From Streptomyces nitrosporeus (GTDB lineage: Bacteria > Actinomycetota > Actinomycetes > Streptomycetales > Streptomycetaceae), in the NCBI RefSeq assembly GCF_008704555.1, contig NZ_CP023702.1, forward strand, positions 3,782,001-3,846,000: a DNA stretch of 64,000 bases. Reading direction: 5' to 3'. Below the pieces are notes generated by a model, which worked only from the letters and a program-made list of their open reading frames with translations, did no database searches and was not told the DNA's origin. Of this stretch, positions 33,795 through 42,565 are shown piece after piece (the stretch's first letter is position 1; each line of letters begins with the position of its first letter). The translations under genes and the position numbers were made by a program.

Positions 33795-35840
33795 GTGGCC
33801 GATTCCGGCAACCCCAACGAGAACATTCCGTCTACAGCCGGTGAGCAGGACGAGGCTGCCCCCTCGTACGACGCCAACGCCATCACGGTCCTCGAGGGCC
33901 TGGACGCGGTCCGCAAGCGACCCGGCATGTACATCGGTTCCACCGGTGAGCGCGGCCTCCACCACCTTGTGCAGGAGGTCGTCGACAACTCGGTCGACGA
34001 GGCCATGGCCGGGCACGCGGACACGATCGATGTGACGATCCTGGCCGACGGCGGCGTACGCGTGGTCGACAACGGCCGCGGTATCCCCGTCGGCATCGTG
34101 CCGTCCGAGGGCAAGCCCGCCGTCGAGGTCGTGCTGACCGTGCTGCACGCGGGCGGCAAGTTCGGCGGGGGCGGTTACGCCGTCTCCGGCGGCCTGCACG
34201 GTGTGGGCGTCTCCGTCGTCAACGCGCTGTCCACCCGGGTGTCCGTCGAGGTCCGTACGGACGGCCACCGCTGGACCCAGGACTACAAGCTGGGTGTCCC
34301 GACCGCCCCGCTGGCGCAGCACGAGGCCACCGAGGAGACCGGTACGTCCGTCACCTTCTGGGCGGACGGGGACATCTTCGAGACCACCGAGTACTCCTTC
34401 GAGACCCTGTCGCGCCGCTTCCAGGAGATGGCGTTCCTCAACAAGGGCCTCACCATCAAGCTCACCGACGAGCGCGAGTCGGCGAAGGCCACGGCCGGCG
34501 CGGACAGCGCCGAGGCCGTCGAGGTGCCGGAGGAGGAGTCGACGCGGAGCGTCACGTACCACTACGAAAACGGCATCGTCGACTTCGTGAAGTACCTGAA
34601 CTCCCGCAAGGGCGACGTCATCCACCAGTCGGTGATCGACATCGCGTCCGAGGACAAGGACCGCCTCCTCTCGGCCGAGATCGCCATGCAGTGGAACACG
34701 CAGTACACGGAGGGGGTCTACTCCTTCGCCAACGCGATCCACACGCACGAGGGCGGTACGCACGAGGAGGGCTTCCGTGCCGCGCTGACCTCCCTGGTCA
34801 ACCGGTACGCGCGCGACAAGAAGCTGCTGCGCGAGAAGGACGACAACCTCACCGGTGAGGACGTCCGCGAGGGTCTGACGGCGATCATCTCGGTGAAGCT
34901 GGGCGAGCCGCAGTTCGAGGGCCAGACCAAGACCAAGCTGGGCAACACGGAGGCCAAGACCTTCGTGCAGAAGGTCGTCCACGAGCAGCTGACGGACTGG
35001 TTCGACCGGAACCCCAACGAGGCCGCCGACATCATCCGCAAGGGCATCGCCGCCTCGACCGCCCGCGTGGCGGCCCGCAAGGCGCGTGACCTGACCCGCC
35101 GCAAGGGGCTGCTGGAGAGCGCCTCGCTGCCGGGCAAGCTGAGCGACTGCCAGTCGAACGACCCGACGAAGTGCGAGATCTTCATCGTCGAGGGTGACTC
35201 CGCCGGCGGTTCGGCGAAGTCCGGCCGCAACCCGATGTACCAGGCCATCCTGCCGATCCGCGGCAAGATCCTGAACGTCGAGAAGGCCCGGGTCGACAAG
35301 ATCCTCCAGAACACCGAGGTCCAGGCGCTCATCTCCGCCTTCGGTACCGGTGTCCACGAGGACTTCGACATCGAGAAGCTCCGCTATCACAAGATCATCC
35401 TGATGGCGGACGCCGACGTCGACGGCCAGCACATCAACACGCTGCTGCTGACGTTCCTCTTCCGCTTCATGCGCCCGCTGGTCGAGGCCGGCCACGTCTA
35501 CCTCTCGCGCCCGCCGCTCTACAAGATCAAGTGGGGCCGGGACGACTTCGAGTACGCGTACTCCGACCGCGAGCGCGACGCCCTGGTGGCACTCGGCAAG
35601 CAGAACGGCAAGCGGATCCGGGAGGACTCGATCCAGCGCTTCAAGGGCCTCGGCGAGATGAACGCCGAGGAGCTGCGGGTCACCACGATGGACATCGACC
35701 ACCGTGTCCTGGGCCAGGTCACGCTGGACGACGCGGCGCAGGCCGACGACCTGTTCTCCGTGCTGATGGGCGAGGACGTCGAGGCGCGGCGCTCGTTCAT
35801 CCAGCGCAACGCCAAGGACGTCCGCTTCCTCGACATCTGA
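33795..35840 (+). CDS. gyrB: DNA gyrase subunit B
   Basis: 681 aa from GTG 33795 (ADSGNPNENIPST), with AGAAAGGG upstream. The GHKL ATPase has VVDNSVDEAMAGHAD, the DNGRGIPVGIV loop and GLHGVGVSVVNALS. The Toprim domain has EGDSAGGSAKSGRN and the metal-binding DADVDGQHI. The C-terminus ends RNAKDVRFLDI, the GyrA contact. Residues 285-300 carry the acidic Glu/Ala insert often variable in Streptomyces. gyrA follows after 46 nt, forming an operon. Confidence 0.97.
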   Translation: MADSGNPNENIPSTAGEQDEAAPSYDANAITVLEGLDAVRKRPGMYIGSTGERGLHHLVQEVVDNSVDEAMAGHADTIDVTILADGGVRVVDNGRGIPVGIVPSEGKPAVEVVLTVLHAGGKFGGGGYAVSGGLHGVGVSVVNALSTRVSVEVRTDGHRWTQDYKLGVPTAPLAQHEATEETGTSVTFWADGDIFETTEYSFETLSRRFQEMAFLNKGLTIKLTDERESAKATAGADSAEAVEVPEEESTRSVTYHYENGIVDFVKYLNSRKGDVIHQSVIDIASEDKDRLLSAEIAMQWNTQYTEGVYSFANAIHTHEGGTHEEGFRAALTSLVNRYARDKKLLREKDDNLTGEDVREGLTAIISVKLGEPQFEGQTKTKLGNTEAKTFVQKVVHEQLTDWFDRNPNEAADIIRKGIAASTARVAARKARDLTRRKGLLESASLPGKLSDCQSNDPTKCEIFIVEGDSAGGSAKSGRNPMYQAILPIRGKILNVEKARVDKILQNTEVQALISAFGTGVHEDFDIEKLRYHKIILMADADVDGQHINTLLLTFLFRFMRPLVEAGHVYLSRPPLYKIKWGRDDFEYAYSDRERDALVALGKQNGKRIREDSIQRFKGLGEMNAEELRVTTMDIDHRVLGQVTLDDAAQADDLFSVLMGEDVEARRSFIQRNAKDVRFLDI

Positions 35841-35886
35841 GTCGGCCGTACCAGCAAGCCGCAGCCCGAAAGGATTTTGACCAGCA

Positions 35887-38523
35887 ATGGCCGACGAGAA
35901 TTCCCCTGTGACGCCCGAAGAGGAGCCCGCCGTCCCGGGTGTGGGCATGCGTGTCGAGCCCGTGGGGCTCGAGACGGAGATGCAGCGCTCCTACCTCGAC
36001 TACGCGATGTCCGTCATCGTGTCGCGTGCGCTGCCCGACGTGCGGGACGGTCTCAAGCCCGTCCACCGCCGGGTGCTGTACGCGATGTACGACGGCGGTT
36101 ACCGGCCCGAGAAGGGCTTCTACAAGTGCGCCCGCGTCGTCGGTGACGTCATGGGTACGTACCACCCGCACGGCGACTCCTCGATCTACGACGCGCTCGT
36201 GCGGCTCGCGCAGCCGTGGTCGATGCGGATGCCGCTGGTGGACTCCAACGGCAACTTCGGTTCCCCGGGCAACGACCCGGCCGCCGCCATGCGGTACACC
36301 GAGTGCAAGATGATGCCGCTGTCCATGGAGATGGTCCGGGACATCGACGAGGAGACCGTCGACTTCCAGGACAACTACGACGGCCGCAACCAGGAGCCGA
36401 CGGTCCTGCCGGCGCGGTTCCCCAACCTCCTGGTGAACGGTTCCGCCGGTATCGCGGTCGGTATGGCGACCAACATCCCGCCGCACAACCTGCGCGAGGT
36501 CGCCGAGGGCGCCCAGTGGTACCTGGAGCACCCGGAAGCGGCTCCGGACGAGCTGCAGGACGCGCTGATCGAGCGGATCAAGGGCCCGGACTTCCCGACC
36601 GGCGCGCTGGTCGTGGGCCGCAAGGGCATCGAGGAGGCCTACCGCACGGGCCGCGGCTCGATCACCATGCGGGCGGTCGTCGCGGTCGAGGAGATCCAGA
36701 ACCGCCAGTGCCTGGTCGTCACGGAGCTCCCGTACCAGACCAACCCCGACAACCTCGCGCAGAAGATCGCCGACCTGGTCAAGGACGGCAAGATCGGCGG
36801 GATCGCGGACGTCCGGGACGAGACGTCCTCGCGTACCGGCCAGCGCCTGGTGGTGGTGCTCAAGCGTGACGCGGTCGCCAAGGTGGTGCTCAACAACCTC
36901 TACAAGCACACCGACCTGCAGACGAACTTCGGCGCGAACATGCTGGCGCTCGTCGACGGCGTCCCGCGGACCCTGTCGATCGACGCGTTCATCCGGCACT
37001 GGGTGACGCACCAGATCGAGGTCATCATCCGGCGTACGCGGTTCCGGCTGCGCAAGGCCGAGGAGCGGGCGCACATCCTGCGCGGCCTGCTCAAGGCGCT
37101 GAACGCCATCGAGGAGGTCATCGCGCTCATCCGCCGCAGCAACACGGTGGAGATCGCGCGTGAGGGCCTGATGGGCCTGCTGGAGATCGACGAGATCCAG
37201 GCCAACGCGATCCTGGAGATGCAGCTGCGCCGGCTGGCCGCGCTGGAGCACCAGAAGATCACCGCCGAGCACGACGAGCTCCAGGCGAAGATCAACGAGT
37301 ACAACGCGATCCTGGCCTCGCCCGAGCTGCAGCGCGGCATCGTCAGCGAGGAACTGGCCGCCATCGTCGACAAGTTCGGCGACGACCGGCGTTCCAAGCT
37401 GGTGCCCTTCGAGGGTGACATGTCCATCGAGGACCTGATCGCCGAGGAGGACATCGTCGTCACGATCAGCCGTGGCGGCTATGTGAAGCGCACCAAGACG
37501 GACGACTACCGCTCGCAGAAGCGGGGCGGCAAGGGCGTGCGCGGCACGAAGCTCAGGGAAGACGACATCGTCGACCACTTCTTCGTGTCCACGACCCACC
37601 ACTGGCTGCTGTTCTTCACGAACAAGGGCCGCGTCTACCGGGCCAAGGCGTACGAGCTGCCGGACGCCGGGCGGGACGCCCGGGGCCAGCACGTCGCGAA
37701 CCTGCTGGCGTTCCAGCCGGACGAGCGGATCGCGCAGATCCTGGCGATCCGGGACTACGAGGCCGCTCCGTACCTGGTCCTGGCCACCCAGGCCGGTCTG
37801 GTGAAGAAGACCCCGCTGAAGGACTACGACTCGCCGCGCTCCGGTGGTGTCATCGCGATCAACCTCCGGGAGACGGAGAGCGGCGCCGACGACGAACTGA
37901 TCGGCGCGGAGCTGGTGTCGGCCGAGGACGACCTGCTGCTCATCAGCAAGAAGGCCCAGTCGATCCGGTTCACCGCGACGGACGACGCGCTGCGGCCGAT
38001 GGGGCGCGCCACGTCGGGTGTGAAGGGCATGAGTTTCCGGGAAGGGGACGAACTGCTCTCGATGAATGTCGTCCGGCCCGGTACGTTCGTCTTCACTGCG
38101 ACCGACGGCGGGTACGCGAAGCGGACCCCCGTCGACGAGTACCGCGTCCAGGGGCGTGGCGGTCTGGGCATCAAGGCCGCGAAGATCGTCGAGGACCGGG
38201 GTTCACTCGTCGGCGCGCTGGTGGTGGAGGAGACGGACGAGATCCTCGCCATCACGCTCGGCGGCGGTGTGATCCGTACGCGAGTCAATGAAGTCAGGGA
38301 GACGGGCCGTGACACCATGGGCGTCCAACTGATCAATCTGGGCAAGCGCGATGCCGTCGTCGGCATCGCGCGCAACGCCGAGGCCGGCCGCGAGGCCGAA
38401 GAGGTCGAAGGTGCCGAGGCCGATGAGACCGAGGCCGGCACGACCGAAGCCGGCACGGCCGAGGCCCAGGCCGAGAGCGTGGCCGAGGGCACGGCGCCTT
38501 CGGCCGGGGAGCACGAGGAGTAG
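35887..38523 (+). CDS. gyrA: DNA gyrase subunit A
   Basis: 878 aa. The DNA breakage/rejoining domain has RALPDVRDGLKPVHRRVLYA and the quinolone-determining stretch GTYHPHGDSSIYDALVRLAQ in wild-type form. The catalytic Tyr lies in AMRYTECKM. The GyrA box that wraps DNA is QKRGGKGVRG, at the start of the C-terminal beta-pinwheel. The acidic Glu/Ala tail after about 840 is unrelated to the fold. GAAAGGA precedes ATG 35887. Three nt separate it from the next gene. Confidence 0.97.
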   Translation: MADENSPVTPEEEPAVPGVGMRVEPVGLETEMQRSYLDYAMSVIVSRALPDVRDGLKPVHRRVLYAMYDGGYRPEKGFYKCARVVGDVMGTYHPHGDSSIYDALVRLAQPWSMRMPLVDSNGNFGSPGNDPAAAMRYTECKMMPLSMEMVRDIDEETVDFQDNYDGRNQEPTVLPARFPNLLVNGSAGIAVGMATNIPPHNLREVAEGAQWYLEHPEAAPDELQDALIERIKGPDFPTGALVVGRKGIEEAYRTGRGSITMRAVVAVEEIQNRQCLVVTELPYQTNPDNLAQKIADLVKDGKIGGIADVRDETSSRTGQRLVVVLKRDAVAKVVLNNLYKHTDLQTNFGANMLALVDGVPRTLSIDAFIRHWVTHQIEVIIRRTRFRLRKAEERAHILRGLLKALNAIEEVIALIRRSNTVEIAREGLMGLLEIDEIQANAILEMQLRRLAALEHQKITAEHDELQAKINEYNAILASPELQRGIVSEELAAIVDKFGDDRRSKLVPFEGDMSIEDLIAEEDIVVTISRGGYVKRTKTDDYRSQKRGGKGVRGTKLREDDIVDHFFVSTTHHWLLFFTNKGRVYRAKAYELPDAGRDARGQHVANLLAFQPDERIAQILAIRDYEAAPYLVLATQAGLVKKTPLKDYDSPRSGGVIAINLRETESGADDELIGAELVSAEDDLLLISKKAQSIRFTATDDALRPMGRATSGVKGMSFREGDELLSMNVVRPGTFVFTATDGGYAKRTPVDEYRVQGRGGLGIKAAKIVEDRGSLVGALVVEETDEILAITLGGGVIRTRVNEVRETGRDTMGVQLINLGKRDAVVGIARNAEAGREAEEVEGAEADETEAGTTEAGTAEAQAESVAEGTAPSAGEHEE

Positions 38524-38526
38524 AGC

Positions 38527-39207
38527 GTGAGTGGAGCCACGGGCGCCGGTTCGGCCGCTACCGGAGCGAACGGTGCCCGTGGCCCTGCCACGGACTCCCG
38601 AGGGGGCACAGTGACGGACGGCCGGGGGCCTCAGCCCCAGTACGAGGGCTACGCGACCGGGCCGCTGCCCGGCGAGCGCGAGCCCGCACCGGGCCCGCAG
38701 GGGCCCTATCACCCGCCGCAGGCGTACCCGTCCCCCGTGGGCGGTACGCAGGGCGGCGGGACCCACGGAGGGGAGCGGGGCACTGTGGGGGCCCAGGCGA
38801 CCCGGCTGCCCCGGACCGGGGCACGGACCACTCCGAGGATCCGCAAGGCCCGTCTGCGGGTGGCCAAGGCCGATCCCTGGTCGGTCATGAAGGTCAGCTT
38901 CCTGCTGTCCATCGCGCTGGGCATCTGCACGGTGGTCGCGTCGGCCGTGCTGTGGATGGTGATGGACGCGATGGGCGTCTTCGAGACCGTCGGCGGCACG
39001 CTCAGCGAGGCGACCGGTTCGAACGAGAGCAACGGCTTCGATCTGCAGTCGTTCCTGTCGCTGCCGCGTGTCCTCATCTTCACCTCGGTCATCGCGGTGA
39101 TCGACGTGGTGCTGGCCACCGCGCTGGCGACGCTGGGCTCGTTCATCTACAACCTGTCGGCCGGATTCGTGGGCGGTGTGGAGCTGACGCTGGCCGAGGA
39201 CGAGTAG
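38527..39207 (+). CDS. DUF3566 membrane protein
   Basis: 226 aa from GTG 38527, three nt after gyrA. A Gly/Pro/Ala-rich cytosolic N-terminus (about 1-110) precedes the DUF3566 domain, with KARLRVAKADPWSVMKVSFLL at its start, a first membrane segment SIALGICTVVASAVLWMVM and a second FTSVIAVIDVVLATALATLG. It ends shortly after GGVELTLAEDE. Its equivalent is Rv0007 beside gyrA in Mycobacterium. The role is not established; linkage suggests envelope or division functions. Confidence 0.88.
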   Translation: MSGATGAGSAATGANGARGPATDSRGGTVTDGRGPQPQYEGYATGPLPGEREPAPGPQGPYHPPQAYPSPVGGTQGGGTHGGERGTVGAQATRLPRTGARTTPRIRKARLRVAKADPWSVMKVSFLLSIALGICTVVASAVLWMVMDAMGVFETVGGTLSEATGSNESNGFDLQSFLSLPRVLIFTSVIAVIDVVLATALATLGSFIYNLSAGFVGGVELTLAEDE

Positions 39208-39224
39208 GGCACCGGCTATCGATT

Positions 39225-39253
39225 TTGGGACTGGCCCCGACGTGCGCTAATCT
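39225..39253 (+). promoter_or_regulatory. Candidate tRNA-Ile promoter
   Basis: TTGGGA (39225-39230), 17-nt spacer, TAATCT (39248-39253), 30 nt before the tRNA. The same TAATCT occurs before tRNA-Leu. Confidence 0.65.
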
Positions 39254-39283
39254 TTCCAAGTCAGCGCGACACAAAAGCGCGGC

Positions 39284-39360
39284 GGGGCTATAGCTCAGTT
39301 GGTTAGAGCGCATCCCTGATAAGGATGAGGCCACAGGTTCAAATCCTGTTAGCCCCACCA
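39284..39360 (+). tRNA. tRNA-Ile (anticodon GAT)
   Basis: 77 nt including an encoded CCA. The acceptor stem GGGGCTA pairs with TAGCCCC. The anticodon GAT is at 39318-39320 within a CATCC/GGATG stem, and the T-arm reads GGTTCAAATCC. Confidence 0.98.
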
Positions 39361-39365
39361 GCACG

Positions 39366-39395
39366 AAGGCCCCCACCGGAGACGGTGGGGGCCTT
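39366..39395 (+). terminator. tRNA-Ile terminator
   Basis: 13-bp perfect stem (39366-39378 with 39383-39395) with a GAGA tetraloop, directly after the tRNA. Confidence 0.9.
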
Positions 39396-39869
39396 CGGCG
39401 TTCACGGCCGGAATCAGCCGGCCGAGGGGGCGCTCCAGGAGCCCCGCGGGCGGCCGGCCCGGCCCCTGCTCGTGCCGCACGGCTGCGGCACGTCGGACGG
39501 GCCCTCGCGGCACGCACCGGGGCGGCGCCCGCGGGCCGAAGCGCTGCTCCCCGGGGGCAGTTCGCACCGCCGGTGCGCAAGTCCGCGCGGTCCCGGGTGT
39601 GGACGGCGTACGCCCGGCAAGGCCCGGCGAGCGGTCCCCGGGCGGGTCCTGCCCGCGGGCTCCGGACGGTCTTGCCTGCGGCGGCGACGCGAACGCCCCA
39701 GGGGGAGCACTTCCTTTCGGTCCGTGCGGCCGGCGGCGCGCGTCACCGGGGCTCCGGGCCCGCGAGGAGGAGGCCGTACCGGGGCACGGGGGCCCAGGGG
39801 CCCGAGAAGTGCTCACGTGCTGTACGGAAGGCGTGTGCGGCGCCGGCCGGGGGCGTACGGGCATGAGGA
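39396..39869. other. GC-rich intergenic stretch, no supportable gene
   Basis: About 470 nt. Several frames are open, but all are Arg/Gly/Pro-biased translations without start signals, domains or hydrophobic segments. I see no tRNA, repeat array or promoter. Confidence 0.5.
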
Positions 39870-39902
39870 AGGCCCCTGCCGGGGTTTCCGGTCCAGGGGC
39901 CT
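39870..39902 (-). terminator. Terminator of the DUF6344 gene
   Basis: 9-bp perfect stem (39870-39878 with 39894-39902), 15-nt loop, just beyond the minus-strand stop at 39925. Confidence 0.7.
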
Positions 39903-39924
39903 CGCGGTGTCGGTCGCCGTGCGC

Positions 39925-40311
39925 TCAGGGTGGCAGGGGGGCCGCGTCCCGGGCCGGGGCCGTGCCGAGGCCGGCCCGGGTGCCGTGGGCCCCGCGAGCG
40001 GTGTCCGGGACGTCGGCGGCGAGCTGCCGGGCGGTGGGTGAGGAACCGTGCGCCTCGGCGCGGATGCGCTGCTTCATCGTGGGCGGCAGCGCCCTGTCAC
40101 GCGGAAGGGTCCACCGGACCGACGGAGGGGCTGCGGTTGCGGGGGCGGCGGCCGTGTGCGTCCGGTGCGTGGGCGCCGGCCCGGCGGCCGCGTTCGTGTT
40201 CGCGGCCGTGTCCGCGGCCTGGGCGGGGGTGGCGAAGCCCAGCGAGGCGAGGATCGCGAAGAAGGCGGTGACGAGGGCGGTCCAGAGGTTCTCGACCTTG
40301 AAGGCGCGCAT
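39925..40311 (-). CDS. DUF6344-like small secreted protein
   Basis: 128 aa from ATG 40311. A signal peptide is clear (VENLWTALVTAFFAILASLG with cleavage region ATPAQAA near residue 33). The mature part is short, Ala/Pro/Thr-rich and disordered-looking, with a conserved-looking block VRWTLPRDRALPPTMKQRIR and ending in APLPP. No enzymatic motif is visible. It appears specific to Streptomyces; function unknown. It is divergent from the DLW-39 gene. Confidence 0.75.
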   Translation of the reverse strand: MRAFKVENLWTALVTAFFAILASLGFATPAQAADTAANTNAAAGPAPTHRTHTAAAPATAAPPSVRWTLPRDRALPPTMKQRIRAEAHGSSPTARQLAADVPDTARGAHGTRAGLGTAPARDAAPLPP

Positions 40312-40627
40312 GGCCCCTCACTTTCAGGTGGTCCGGTTTGCTTACCTTTCTGATGATGTGGATTCGGGGTCCTGATCCGGGGACCGACGCCTGCGCTGCG
40401 CCGATCTTCTGATGAACACCACTCTTCTGGTGCAATGGGCGCCGGAATCCCGCCCGGTCCGCCCGGCAGGGGTCCGCACCGCCTCGGTGATCCTTGTGCC
40501 GGGCCCTCCCGCGGCCCCGGGAAACGGACCGGCCACCGGCCTCCGGGGAGGTCACCGAACGGTATCGGCCGGTGTGTATAGTCGGGCGCCAGAAGTCCCT
40601 TACGTCAAGGAAAGACGAGGTAGCGCG
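40312..40627. other. Divergent promoter region, DUF6344 / DLW-39
   Basis: 316 nt without a gene. TATAGT at 40577-40582, 45 nt before the DLW-39 start, is a possible -10, but no matching -35 is evident. Confidence 0.4.
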
Positions 40628-40762
40628 GTGAAGAAGCTTCTCCTGGTCGCACTGGCCGCCATCGGCGGGCTCCTCGTGTACCGCCAGATCCAGGCGGATC
40701 GCGCCGAGCAGGATCTGTGGACGGAGGCCACCGACTCCGTGCCCGCAGGTTCGGGTGTGTGA
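40628..40762 (+). CDS. DLW-39 family small membrane protein
   Basis: 44 aa from GTG 40628 with GACGAGG upstream. It reads KKLLLVALAAIGGLLVYRQI, then QADRAEQDLWTEATD, ending VPAGSGV. A single membrane segment is followed by the family's DLW motif. It is too short for most gene callers. The family is found in actinobacteria near gyrA; function unknown. Confidence 0.85.
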   Translation: MKKLLLVALAAIGGLLVYRQIQADRAEQDLWTEATDSVPAGSGV

Positions 40763-40782
40763 GACGGAACAGTCCCGAACGT

Positions 40783-40811
40783 GAGCCCCGGTCGCCGAGC
40801 GGCCGGGGCTC
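40783..40811 (+). terminator. Terminator after the DLW-39 gene
   Basis: 9-bp stem GAGCCCCGG (40783-40791) with CCGGGGCTC (40803-40811), 20 nt after the stop. The rest of 40812-41157 has no gene; it contains a direct repeat of GGGGCGGCCGGTGCCG near 40911-40945. Confidence 0.75.
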
Positions 40812-41157
40812 CGTGCTGCCCGGACTCCTGTTGCGGGACCGTGACGGCTGTGCTCTTGAGTTCGCCCCGGCGAATCAATACGTTGCGGGAGCGAAGGCCG
40901 GACGAGGTCCGGGGCGGCCGGTGCCGGGACGGGGCGGCCGGTGCCGCGTGACGCCCGCCCCGGAGGAATACGCCGGGGACTGAGCGGGGCAAGCCGGGTG
41001 ATCCGGGCGTTGCCGCAGACAGCGGTGGTGCGGGCGGGGCAGGATGGACCGGCATCGTGACCGTCGGCGTGGCGGGCGCCGCGGCCGCTTCGGCCGTGGA
41101 CCCGCCCCCTTGCCGGCGCAGCCGCCGGCCGGGCACGCAGACGACGAGGGGAAGCGC

Positions 41158-42510
41158 GTGGACAGGCAGCGCAGCAAGGGCCGGGTGACGCTGGCGGCGG
41201 CCGCGGCGATGTGCGCGGTGGCGGTGCTGCCGGGGCAGGCGCACGCGGCCGGCGGCCCCGAGGCGTACGCCTTCGACCCGGCGGCGAAGACGGTGAGCGG
41301 TACCAGGACGAACGCGGGCGCGCCCGAGCTGAAGTCCGGTTCGGTCTACCGGAGTTCGATCGAGGCGGGCGAGAAGCTCTACTACCGGGTCGAACTCGAC
41401 CAGGTGACCAACGCCTTCGTGTCGGCGGTCGCCGTGCCGCGGCAGGCCGGGAAGGCCGCCTACGGGGACGGCGTCAAGGTCAGCCTCAGGAACCTCGACG
41501 ACCTCGCGTGCGGCTCCGGGAACGCGAACTTCGGTTCCGCCGAGTTCACGCGTCCCATCGCCGCGTACGCCCACCGGATCGTGGAGCCGGGCGAGGGCGG
41601 TACGGGGACGTGCGGCGAGGCCGGGACGTACAACGTCCTGGTCGAGAGGGAGAGCAAGGCGTCCTCGGACCCCGGCACATGGGACCTGGAGCTGAGGTTC
41701 GCCTCGGAGCCCGCGCTCAGGTCCGGGGTGAGCAAGCCGACCGAGGCCCCCGAGGACTGGCCGTCGTCCTCGCCCACCCCGCCCTCCGGCAGACAGGAGC
41801 GGTCCGGCGGCAGCAGCTACCACACGGCCACCGGCCTGGAGACGGGCGAGTGGGCGGACACCGTGGCCCCCGGGCAGACGCTCTTCTACCGGGTGCCGGT
41901 GGACTGGGGCCAGCAGCTCTTCGCGACGGCCGCGCTCAGCAACAGCGAGGGCGGCGAGTCGGCCGATTTCCTGGGCAGCGCCCTGGCGCTCTCCCTCGAC
42001 AACCCGGTGCTCGGACATGTCGACGGTGCCACGACGTCGTACGCGGGGAAGCCGGCCTCGGTCGCCCTGGACCCGCTGCCCCCGGTGGCGTACGAGAACC
42101 GCTACGACTTCGCCTCGGACGTCAGCGCCATGGCCTTCGCCGGCTGGTACTACCTGTCGGTGGCCCTCGACCCCGAGGTGGCCGAGCACTACGGGGACAC
42201 GCCCGTCGAGCTGACGCTCCGGGTCAGCGTCACCGGCGAGGCCGGGGAGTCGCCGTACGCGGGTGACGCGGGGGTCTTCGGGGTCAGCGGTGAGGACCGG
42301 GAGATGGCCCGGAACGGGCAGAGCGCGCCGGAGGCCGAGAAGAGCGGCACCATGACGGTGGTGGCCGCGTCCGGGATCGGCACCGGCACTGTGCTGGTGC
42401 TCGGGCTCGGTGTGTGGACGCTGCTGGGCAGGCGCCGGAGCCCCGCGCCGCAGGCGGTCCCGCCCGCGCCGCAGCCGCCCTTCGGAGGGGCACCGCCGCC
42501 GGCCCGGTAG
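41158..42510 (+). CDS. Secreted, C-terminally membrane-anchored protein with two PPC-like domains
   Basis: 450 aa from GTG 41158 with GAGGGGA upstream. A signal peptide (VTLAAAAAMCAVAVLPGQAHAAG) is followed by two similar beta-sandwich segments. The first holds SSIEAGEKLYYRVELDQ (about 60-75) and the second DTVAPGQTLFYRVPVDWGQQ (about 235-255). Both resemble pre-peptidase C-terminal domains, in which an aromatic YxV/YRV strand follows a Gly loop. A Pro/Ser linker joins them. The end is a membrane segment (GIGTGTVLVLGLGVWTLLG) and a Pro-rich cytosolic tail. I do not recognise a named family. Secretion-system component or surface receptor are possibilities. Confidence 0.75.
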   Translation: MDRQRSKGRVTLAAAAAMCAVAVLPGQAHAAGGPEAYAFDPAAKTVSGTRTNAGAPELKSGSVYRSSIEAGEKLYYRVELDQVTNAFVSAVAVPRQAGKAAYGDGVKVSLRNLDDLACGSGNANFGSAEFTRPIAAYAHRIVEPGEGGTGTCGEAGTYNVLVERESKASSDPGTWDLELRFASEPALRSGVSKPTEAPEDWPSSSPTPPSGRQERSGGSSYHTATGLETGEWADTVAPGQTLFYRVPVDWGQQLFATAALSNSEGGESADFLGSALALSLDNPVLGHVDGATTSYAGKPASVALDPLPPVAYENRYDFASDVSAMAFAGWYYLSVALDPEVAEHYGDTPVELTLRVSVTGEAGESPYAGDAGVFGVSGEDREMARNGQSAPEAEKSGTMTVVAASGIGTGTVLVLGLGVWTLLGRRRSPAPQAVPPAPQPPFGGAPPPAR

Positions 42511-42565
42511 GCGCCGGTGGGCCGGGCATCCGGCCACGGCGCCCCCGTCCGGGCCCGGCCCGTCC

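Noticed and set aside
33561..37692. Long minus-strand frames opposite gyrB and gyrA
   Set aside because: Antisense shadows of highly conserved, correctly framed gyrase genes.
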